Part shown: in pieces, positions 56,774-62,835 of the stretch | Layout of the letters: every line of letters begins with the position of its first letter | Numbering within the stretch: the stretch's first letter is position 1 | Assembly: GCA_031180805.1 (NCBI GenBank) | Contig: JAPSLL010000023.1 | Span: 1 to 62,835 of the forward strand | Length of the DNA: 62,835 nt | Reading direction: 5' to 3' | Source: Bacillus sp. (in: firmicutes) | Lineage (GTDB): Bacteria; Bacillota; Bacilli; Bacillales; Bacillaceae | The notes under the pieces: generated by a model | Told to the model about the DNA's origin: nothing | Database searches by the model: none | Seen by the model: only the letters and a program-made list of their open reading frames with translations | Program-made: the position numbers and the translations under genes

Positions 56774-56890
56774 TTAGCCATTTACTAGTTCGCTCTCTGT
56801 TACTTTTTTCTTGGCTGAAATTTTCTTTATTGTCACAAAAAATAAAAGTACTGAACATAACAAGCTTAGTAGCTTTGCGATTTTCTCCAT
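56774..56890 (-). CDS. Single-helix membrane protein (38 aa)
   Basis: An ATG at 56890 follows AAAGGAGA by 6 bases and opens a 38-codon frame: MEKIAKLLSLLCSVLLFFVT is a hydrophobic helix, and the remainder is lysine-rich and polar (KKISAKKKVTESELVNG). A perfect terminator follows and a four-box OmpR-type promoter lies 225 bp upstream. Together these three signals make it a convincing gene despite its length. It resembles small regulatory membrane peptides in shape, but I know no family for it. It may be an output of the OmpR-type two-component system. Confidence 0.65.
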   Translation of the reverse strand: MEKIAKLLSLLCSVLLFFVTIKKISAKKKVTESELVNG

Positions 56891-57114
56891 TATTATTCTC
56901 CTTTACCTTTTTGATTTATTTGTATAATCGACTTAGTTATTTACATGCTAAGATATCTTATTAAATATTTAAAGAGTTTATACGATAACTTTATCGTATA
57001 CCTGAACTATCTTATGATTTGCAAACACATTCTTGTATTCATACCTGATTGGTTAATTTAGCTCAAGCTTATTTTTTTCTCCTTTCTTAAGTCATCATTT
57101 GCCTTGATGTTTAC

Positions 57115-57168
57115 ATTATCGCCTGCTTATGTTTGTAAGATGTCAAAGAAATGTTTACGAAATGTTAA
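57115..57168 (-). promoter_or_regulatory. OmpR/PhoP-type promoter: second four-box array
   Basis: TGTTTG, TGTCAA, TGTTTA and TGTTAA start at 57130, 57141, 57152 and 57163, the same hexamers in the same order and 11-bp phase as at 7023-7061. On the minus strand GATAAT (57120-57115) follows the last box by exactly 9 bases. It would drive the 38-aa gene. Confidence 0.65.
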
Positions 57169-57201
57169 TTCGAAATTTATTCATTTTTGACAAAATAAAA
57201 A

Positions 57202-57243
57202 AACTAAGATGCCTCCTTAATCGAAAAAGGAAATACCTTAGTT
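57202..57243 (-). terminator. Terminator of the AraC-GH39 gene
   Basis: Arms AACTAAG and CTTAGTT (outer) with inner TCCTT/AAGGA pairs form an imperfect stem, followed on the minus strand by six T. It lies 58 bases after the stop. Confidence 0.75.
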
Positions 57244-57300
57244 AATCTTATAGAACGTTCAAGAAAACAATCTTCTGCAAAAGAAGTTATATATGAACTA

Positions 57301-59823
57301 TCAATAATGGCGCTTAAGTTCAATTAACTGTATTTCATGGGGCTGAAGAACAGTTTGTAGTTTAAATTCGTTTTGAATCGTTAATTTCTGTATTTGCATC
57401 CCAGGTTCTGCTCTTCCTTTAAGATAGTTCAGCGCATCATTATCAATGATACACGGCGCCCCCATATCTACCCATGCATCGAAAGAAGAACCGTGCTGTC
57501 TATTAACATACTGTTTTTTTATTGTGTATTGTCCATTAATTCCATCCAATAATAATTCGTAAGATTTTATTGTCTCAGCATCAAATACTGTATAACGATT
57601 TGTAGCAGACAATTGTGAATAATCAAATGAACTATATAGGTTATTCGGATGACTATAATTAAAAATGAGAATTTGATAGTCATCCCCCTTTTTCGTAACA
57701 ATAATATCTTTATCTTTTAAAACAAGCTCTTCTCCAAGCTTGCTTAAAAAATAAAACGCATGATATGCAGCCTTTTTAATTCCATTATATGTAATTAACC
57801 CGAATCCTCCATGAAATAGAGGTTGTTCCATTTTAAATTCCTCAAATATATCTGTTAAAGTCCAAAAGCCCATACCATTAACTTTCCTGTAGTTTTCAAG
57901 GACACTTTTTACAATAAATGCAGCCATATAACAAGTATCATGAACTAAGTCTCTACTGTTTACACTAGCATTCCATTCCGTAATCCAAAGCTCTTTATCT
58001 AGAACAGGATATTCTTTTAACATTTCTATAATATCGTCAATTCTATTGGTGAAATTGCTTTCATCTCCAAACATGACCAAACCATTTTCTTTAAGTTTTT
58101 TAGTTATATTTCCTGAAAGATAAACGTTACCGAATCCTTTAATTGGATTTTCTAAATCAATTAAATTCTTTGTAAGATTGTATACATGAAACGAAAAGAA
58201 ATCCAATTCAATCTTTTCCTTTGCTAAGAACATACTAAAATCATGTAACCACGTTGTATTTGATAAAAAACCTATGTTACCAAATCCACCGACCTTCAAC
58301 TTAGAATCAATAGCTTTTAAACATTTATAACTCTTTACGAAAAGAGTTAGGAATTCTTCTCTCGTACCAGACCAAAAATATTTTATTTCTGGCTCATTCC
58401 AAAATTCAAAATACCAAGTTCTTACTTCTTCCAAACCATAGCGGTTAATTAAATGTTTTATAAATGCTTCTAACAACCTTAGCCATCGCTCCATATTTTT
58501 AGGTGGTGAAACATGTGCATTCCATCTAAATATTGTATCATTACTACTTGCTAAGTCCTTGGGCATAAATCCAATTTCAATAAAAGGCTTGATCTTATTA
58601 TTGAGGAAAATATCTAAAAGAGAATCTACATGATTAAAGTTAACGAAATAAGAGCCATCCTCTTTTTCATTGAAAACACTAAGTTCATCTGAAAATATCC
58701 CATGAAATCGAATATAATCAAATCCAATTTCCTTCTGAACAAACTGGAGCTGATTATGAAAGTCTTTTCTTAAACCATGTGGTGCATAGCCGAAGGTGGT
58801 CAATTTTGTAAAAGATCGATTCATTTTTTCTACAATTTGCGATAGATCGATATTATATTTCTTATCAATGAACATCATATCCTTTTTCGGTTCATGTTTA
58901 TAATCAAGATATTTAAACAGATTTTTGAGCGATTCATGAGTATTAATACTTAGATAATCTTTCGGTACATTTTTCTCAACTTCTATCATATATTGTTCTC
59001 GGTACTTACTTGGTGTAATTCCCATAACTTCCTTAAACACTCTATAGTAGGCTTTACTATCGGGAAAACCATATTTCAATGCAATATCTGTAACCGTTTC
59101 CTCAGTCATTTGTAAAGACATTAAAGACTTGTTCAACCGCATGCTATCTAGCTTTTTTTTAAATGACATTCCTACTTTTAATTTGAAATATCTTGATAAA
59201 TATTGTGGATTTAACGAGAATTTTTTCGCCACTTCTTGCAATCCAAATTCCGCATTTGAAGAGTTCCCATTCATATACTTTAAAATTTCTAACAATCTTT
59301 GATCACTATCAATTTCCATATATTCGTTTTCTTTTGGAGGAATTTCAAAATGTTCCAGAAGAATAACGATTAAGTTTAATAAAAGCTTTTCTACCTTTAA
59401 ATGATAAAGATTTCTTTTGTTTAGGATTAAATCCATCATATTTGCAAGGATATATTTAATTTCATTAAAAATATGGATATTAAACGTCCCAACTTCATCG
59501 GGATATATATAGAATCTCTTCTTCTCTATATCAATAATATGATTTTTTAAATACTCACTATCAATTTGTAGAGCCAGAACTTCTGTTTTGCCGTATGCTG
59601 TAATCGTGTTAATAAAATGAAGCTCGTTACTATTTACAAGAAAAATATCCCCTTCTTGTAACTTGTAACTATCACGATGCACTCTTACTTCTAATGCACC
59701 TTTAAGCACAAAAAGAATTTCAATATCCTCATGCCAATGATATGGAAAGCGGTCTAAGGTATGGGTAAAAATATTGATTGGTAGATCAACGTGATAGTCT
59801 ATTTGTTCATATTCATACGGCAT
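57301..59823 (-). CDS. AraC regulator fused to a GH39-type glycosidase domain
   Basis: One 840-residue chain combines three parts: a cupin-type AraC sensor (HWHEDIEILFVLKGALEVRV, about residues 1-160), a double helix-turn-helix (LQEVAKKFSLNPQYLSRYFK to GITPSKYREQY, about 180-278) and a GH39 beta-xylosidase-like barrel (about 325-840). The GH39 catalytic pair looks intact: Glu477 in FEFWNEPE and Glu616 in LWITEWNA. GH39 enzymes cleave beta-xylosides. Fusion suggests that the barrel senses or consumes the inducer on the regulator itself. The start at 59823 has the expected N-terminus. It has its own terminator and no partner in an operon. Confidence 0.9.
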   Translation of the reverse strand: MPYEYEQIDYHVDLPINIFTHTLDRFPYHWHEDIEILFVLKGALEVRVHRDSYKLQEGDIFLVNSNELHFINTITAYGKTEVLALQIDSEYLKNHIIDIEKKRFYIYPDEVGTFNIHIFNEIKYILANMMDLILNKRNLYHLKVEKLLLNLIVILLEHFEIPPKENEYMEIDSDQRLLEILKYMNGNSSNAEFGLQEVAKKFSLNPQYLSRYFKLKVGMSFKKKLDSMRLNKSLMSLQMTEETVTDIALKYGFPDSKAYYRVFKEVMGITPSKYREQYMIEVEKNVPKDYLSINTHESLKNLFKYLDYKHEPKKDMMFIDKKYNIDLSQIVEKMNRSFTKLTTFGYAPHGLRKDFHNQLQFVQKEIGFDYIRFHGIFSDELSVFNEKEDGSYFVNFNHVDSLLDIFLNNKIKPFIEIGFMPKDLASSNDTIFRWNAHVSPPKNMERWLRLLEAFIKHLINRYGLEEVRTWYFEFWNEPEIKYFWSGTREEFLTLFVKSYKCLKAIDSKLKVGGFGNIGFLSNTTWLHDFSMFLAKEKIELDFFSFHVYNLTKNLIDLENPIKGFGNVYLSGNITKKLKENGLVMFGDESNFTNRIDDIIEMLKEYPVLDKELWITEWNASVNSRDLVHDTCYMAAFIVKSVLENYRKVNGMGFWTLTDIFEEFKMEQPLFHGGFGLITYNGIKKAAYHAFYFLSKLGEELVLKDKDIIVTKKGDDYQILIFNYSHPNNLYSSFDYSQLSATNRYTVFDAETIKSYELLLDGINGQYTIKKQYVNRQHGSSFDAWVDMGAPCIIDNDALNYLKGRAEPGMQIQKLTIQNEFKLQTVLQPHEIQLIELKRHY

Positions 59824-60163
59824 ACTTCTTCCTCCACCTTAATATAGATATTTGTATAAAAATAAATATTTAGACGAAAATGAGTTACATTTCCACTACT
59901 GATGCCCCGAAATTGAGAGGCACCGCCCCGTTTACGTGATTTACCCCCTGTTATATTCCGCCGCATCTTTTCAGATTATAGGAAATAGGTTTCGTCCATT
60001 TTAAAAAATTGGGCAAATGTTTCATAGCTGATAAAATCTTATGCATCAATAGAAACGTCAGTTTTTGTTTCAAATACACAATTGCTTTATTAAAACCTCA
60101 TATAATTTGCCAGGAGCTTTCATTCCCCCTCTTTTTAACCTTGTATCTATAGTTATATTCAGT
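59824..60163. other. Intergenic gap with a GC-richer block
   Basis: No gene is seen. Positions 59900-59960 are richer in G and C than the surroundings and contain CACCGCCCCG; they look foreign but match nothing I recognise. A lone GGGCA at 60011-60015 has no proper partner 23 bp away. Confidence 0.35.
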
Positions 60164-60748
60164 CTATTTTTCGTCATCTTTAAGTAAGATCGTTCGATTT
60201 TGAAGCAAAAAGAATTGGTCTGCTAAAAAAGTTGGTGTATAGGGCATGTCATTTTGTAGCCAAGAAATAATCAAACCTATCAAAGCTGAAGTATTGTACC
60301 AAATTAATACGTCTTTTTTTATACCTGCTTTTAAAATAGGGGACTCACCTTGTTTTTCATCTAACACTGAGACAATTCTATCTCTTAATAAGACAGTCAA
60401 GCTCTCCCTAAAGATTGGTACTACCTTAGATGTAAGGATGATTTTATAAAAATCAGCATTTTCAGCGATATGTTCCAGTAAATTGACTACCTCTTTTCCA
60501 TCATATAGTTTACTATCCAAAACACTTTTAATCTCCTCTGTCATATCTGCCGCCATCTTTTCCATCATGTCTGGAATATCCCTGTAGTGCAAATAAAAGG
60601 TTACTCGATTTATCGTTGCCCTTTCTGCCAAGCGATTAACCGTTATTTTGTCAACATCCATTTCCTGAAGCAATTCAACAAAAGCATCTCTTAGTAGTTT
60701 ACGAGTACGAAGGATACGAGGGTCAATGTGCGATTTATTTCTACTCAT
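60164..60748 (-). CDS. TetR-family regulator of the adjacent efflux pump
   Basis: The 194-residue protein has a TetR N-terminal helix-turn-helix (LLRDAFVELLQEMDVDKITV, RLAERATINRVTFYLHYRD) and a divergent ligand domain ending with a C-terminal region like TetR_C_33. The ATG at 60748 stands after AAAGGGAG; upstream in-frame codons are leader. It is divergent from the DHA2 pump gene with 221 bp between and two copies of a palindrome in that gap. Repression of the pump, released by the transported drug, is the usual arrangement. Confidence 0.9.
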   Translation of the reverse strand: MSRNKSHIDPRILRTRKLLRDAFVELLQEMDVDKITVNRLAERATINRVTFYLHYRDIPDMMEKMAADMTEEIKSVLDSKLYDGKEVVNLLEHIAENADFYKIILTSKVVPIFRESLTVLLRDRIVSVLDEKQGESPILKAGIKKDVLIWYNTSALIGLIISWLQNDMPYTPTFLADQFFLLQNRTILLKDDEK

Positions 60749-60819
60749 TTTAAACTCCCTTTCTTTGGTCACCATAAGCTACAATTTTGAAACATATGTC
60801 TAACAATTTATGGATACGC

Positions 60820-60909
60820 TACACTAACTCCAATAGTGTAAACTAATTTACATTCTATAAATATATGTAGCTTGTAAAGACCTTTTATAATCATGTAAGC
60901 TAATTTATA
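60820..60909. promoter_or_regulatory. Palindromic operators between tetR and the pump gene
   Basis: TGTAAACTAATTTACA (60837-60852) is a palindrome with a 4-base centre. TGTAAGCTAATTTATA (60894-60909) is a second copy 57 bp on. A third inverted repeat TACACTA-N7-TAGTGTA (60820-60840) overlaps the first. Binding by the adjacent TetR protein is inferred. Confidence 0.6.
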
Positions 60910-60969
60910 TAATGCAAAGTATACTACACATTGTCAATTAACTCTACATACTGAAAGGATGAATGATGT

Positions 60970-62475
60970 TTGAAAACAGATGCATCAAAAGATAGCCCTA
61001 TTGTAAAAAAGGGAGTCATTGTGTTTATTATGATTTTAGGTACTTTTCTTACAGCACTTAATCAAACCGTCATGAGCGTTGCCACTCCAGAACTAATGAT
61101 AGACCTTGATATTTCAGCGTCAACGGCTCAATGGTTGACTACAGGATATATGTTGGTTAATGGTGTTTTAATTCCAATTACCGCCTTCTTAATGAAGAGA
61201 TTTACCACTCGACAACTCTTTCAAAGCTCAATGATTATTTTTCTTGTTGGTACGATTGTATCTGCAATTGCTTTTAACTTTCCTATCCTGCTTGTAGGGC
61301 GTGTGATTCAAGCAGCTGGTGCAGGTATTATTATTCCTTTGCTTTACAATGTCGTTTTAACGCTATATCCTCCTTCAAAAAGAGGAGGTATTATGGGCAT
61401 GGTATCATTTGCAATTTTATTCGCCCCTGCAATAGGACCTACCCTTGCCGGTTATGTTCTTGATATACTCCCTTGGCAAGCAATGTTTTATGGTTTGATT
61501 CCACTTATTGTGGCTGTAATCCTCAGTGGCCAAATTTATCTAAAGAATGTTTCAGAAACGGCCCGTGCAAAAGTGGATTTTAACAGTGTAATCCTATCAA
61601 CAATCGGTTTTTCTGGTATATTATATGGGTTTAGTGTAGCTGGAAACAGTGGATGGTCAAGCACAGAAGTAATCGTTTCTCTTACTATAGGAGTCATTAC
61701 TCTTGCTCTATTTACTTGGAGACAATTGGTTTTGGATACTCCACTTCTTGATCTTCGAACCTTTAAATACCGGACATTTACTCTGACTAACATTATAAAT
61801 ATAGGAATTACGATTATTATGTATGCAGATATGATCTTGTTACCTTTGTATCTTCAGAATGCTCGAGGTTACACTGCAATGGAATCTGGTATCTTAATGC
61901 TTCCAGGTGCCATTCTGATGGGTTTGTTAAGTCCTGTAGCTGGAAAGCTATTTGATCGTTATGGGGCAAAATGGATTACGATAATTGGTATAATTATTAC
62001 AATTGTTACCACAATCCCATTTACTTTATTGACTGACTCAACTAGCTACACTTATCTTCTCCTAATGTCTACTGGTAGAAGAATCGGAATGGCTCTGCTT
62101 ATTACGCCAATTCAAACTGCAGGTTTAAACCAAGTACCTTCAGCCCTAAGTGCACATGGCACTGCGATATGGAATACGATCAGACAAGTAGCTGGTGCTG
62201 TAGGAACTTCATTACTTGTAACTGTTATGACTAGCAGTACTAATTCACACTTACAATCATTAATGTCCAATGGAGAAACAACCAAAGATATACAACAACA
62301 TCTGATGCTCGAAGCTTCCATCCATGGAGTCAATGAGGCATATTTTGTCATTATTATCATTGGTTTAATAAGTTTGTTACTTTCATTTTTTATCAAACGT
62401 GATGTTCAACTTTCAAAAGTAAGTTCAAAAAAATCAAAAGAAAAATTAAAAAAGCAAGCCATATCTGAAGTATAA
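60970..62475 (+). CDS. MFS multidrug efflux pump, DHA2 (14-helix) family
   Basis: The 501-residue membrane protein has about 14 transmembrane segments. Family motifs are present: LNQTVMSVATPEL in helix 1, WLTTGYMLVNGVLIP, LVGRVIQAAGAGIIIPL and GPTLAGYVLD (antiporter motif C region). DHA2 pumps expel drugs or amphipathic compounds using the proton gradient. The start is a TTG at 60970 with AAAGGA 9-10 bases upstream. It is controlled by the divergent TetR gene and ends before a terminator at 62512. The charged Lys/Ser-rich C-terminal tail is unremarkable. Confidence 0.92.
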   Translation: MKTDASKDSPIVKKGVIVFIMILGTFLTALNQTVMSVATPELMIDLDISASTAQWLTTGYMLVNGVLIPITAFLMKRFTTRQLFQSSMIIFLVGTIVSAIAFNFPILLVGRVIQAAGAGIIIPLLYNVVLTLYPPSKRGGIMGMVSFAILFAPAIGPTLAGYVLDILPWQAMFYGLIPLIVAVILSGQIYLKNVSETARAKVDFNSVILSTIGFSGILYGFSVAGNSGWSSTEVIVSLTIGVITLALFTWRQLVLDTPLLDLRTFKYRTFTLTNIINIGITIIMYADMILLPLYLQNARGYTAMESGILMLPGAILMGLLSPVAGKLFDRYGAKWITIIGIIITIVTTIPFTLLTDSTSYTYLLLMSTGRRIGMALLITPIQTAGLNQVPSALSAHGTAIWNTIRQVAGAVGTSLLVTVMTSSTNSHLQSLMSNGETTKDIQQHLMLEASIHGVNEAYFVIIIIGLISLLLSFFIKRDVQLSKVSSKKSKEKLKKQAISEV

Positions 62476-62511
62476 TTTCTCTCAATACCTTCCAAGCAAA
62501 ATGTGCTAAAT

Positions 62512-62554
62512 GACCAACCACAAGGTTTAATTACCATTTTCCTTATGGTTGGTC
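62512..62554 (+). terminator. Terminator of the efflux pump gene
   Basis: Arms GACCAACCACAAGG and CCTTATGGTTGGTC pair over 14 bp with one mismatch, followed by TTT. It lies 37 bases after the stop. Confidence 0.75.
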
Positions 62555-62769
62555 TTTAAAAGGATGTTATTTCACTACTAAATACACATAATCAAAAATA
62601 CTTTTGACAATGCCATACATCGGTCTCAAAATTTATTATTATATTATTCTCTTACAATGTTATAAAAAATAGGGTTTACTTTATTACAGATATATCAAAA
62701 GTCATTATAGTCTTATATGAAACTCTTCATTTATAGGTAAATTTTACTCTCTACTACATTTTAAATATG

Positions 62770-62810
62770 AAAAGCCTCAATTCCTATATATTAAAAGAAT
62801 TGAAGCTTCT
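62770..62810. repeat. Dispersed AAGCTTCAAT hairpin repeat, copy at the window end
   Basis: Arms AAAGCCTCAATTC and GAATTGAAGCTT flank an AT loop, like the hairpins at 28637 and 40161. It may terminate a gene beyond the right edge. The rest of 62555-62835 shows nothing else. Confidence 0.55.
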
Positions 62811-62835
62811 CACACTAATAGCATAACTACTATAA

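Noticed and set aside
56764-56964. 66-codon plus-strand open frame
   Set aside because: Antisense to the 38-aa gene, which has the ribosome-binding site and terminator; this frame has neither.
60011-60015. Single GGGCA near the AraC-GH39 gene as a seventh tandem site
   Set aside because: The position 23 bp away reads GGTTT and no GTAC is present in either unit.

Overview
The window reads as the chromosome of a low-GC Bacillaceae member (Bacillus sensu lato). Strong AGGAGG ribosome-binding sites, frequent TTG/GTG starts, a Fer-type ferredoxin, YumC-like reductase, YfkO-like nitroreductase, MurR/RpiR, YdfH/YdfI-like and CcpA-style sites all point there. I see no rRNA, tRNA, CRISPR array or intact prophage. 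Most genes lie on the minus strand and are catabolic or accessory. Many start codons below were placed downstream of the longest open frame because a good ribosome-binding site sits there.

Layout. 1-5.2 kb: the end of an IS1182-type element, then an operon rpiR - GntP permease - 3-hydroxyacid dehydrogenase - four-carbon acid sugar kinase (threonate/erythronate type). 5.2-9 kb: an integrase relic, an ECF sigma factor with a 55-aa membrane protein, and an OmpR-type two-component system. 9.7-22 kb: a NarL-type two-component system (YdfH/YdfI-like), a short-chain dehydrogenase, a five-gene P450 cassette (ferredoxin reductase, P450, dehydrogenase, ferredoxin, P450), an orphan paralogous histidine kinase, and a large alpha/beta hydrolase with a PKD-like tail. 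22-25 kb: methylglyoxal synthase and a GPH sugar transporter. 25.7-34 kb: a FecCD-type metal-chelate ABC importer next to the lar genes (larB, split larC, larE, a LarA-type racemase/epimerase and a dehydrogenase). 35-43.6 kb: GH2, a dead methylglyoxal synthase, a second GPH transporter, an AraC regulator and a divergent GH3. 43.7-47.7 kb: relics (chemoreceptor, two IS3 transposases) around a third sugar transporter. 47.8-54.7 kb: a GH43-GH2-GH1 operon divergent from an AraC regulator. 55.3-62.8 kb: a frameshifted nitroreductase, a 38-aa membrane protein, an AraC-GH39 fusion, and TetR plus a DHA2 efflux pump.

How it fits together. The GH43, GH3, GH39, GH1 and GH2 enzymes with three GPH-type transporters suggest uptake and hydrolysis of xylo- or beta-linked oligosaccharides. 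The lar genes would make the nickel-pincer cofactor for a hydroxyacid racemase or epimerase.

Three families of repeated regulatory DNA tie separate loci together, and they are the main discovery here. (1) An activator-type promoter (a motif ending in ACTAAAATACCATA, then 19-20 nt, then TATNAT) lies upstream of seven sugar/hydroxyacid loci. (2) Paired GTACNNTNGGGCA units with an exact 23-bp period occur at six places around the NarL kinases, the P450 cassette, a dehydrogenase and the nitroreductase. (3) TGTYNA hexamers with an 11-bp period and a -10 box exactly 9 nt further on occur at three promoters, including that of the OmpR-type regulator itself. A second theme is duplication: the order hydrolase - mgsA - promoter - GPH transporter - promoter occurs twice, with mgsA dead in one copy.
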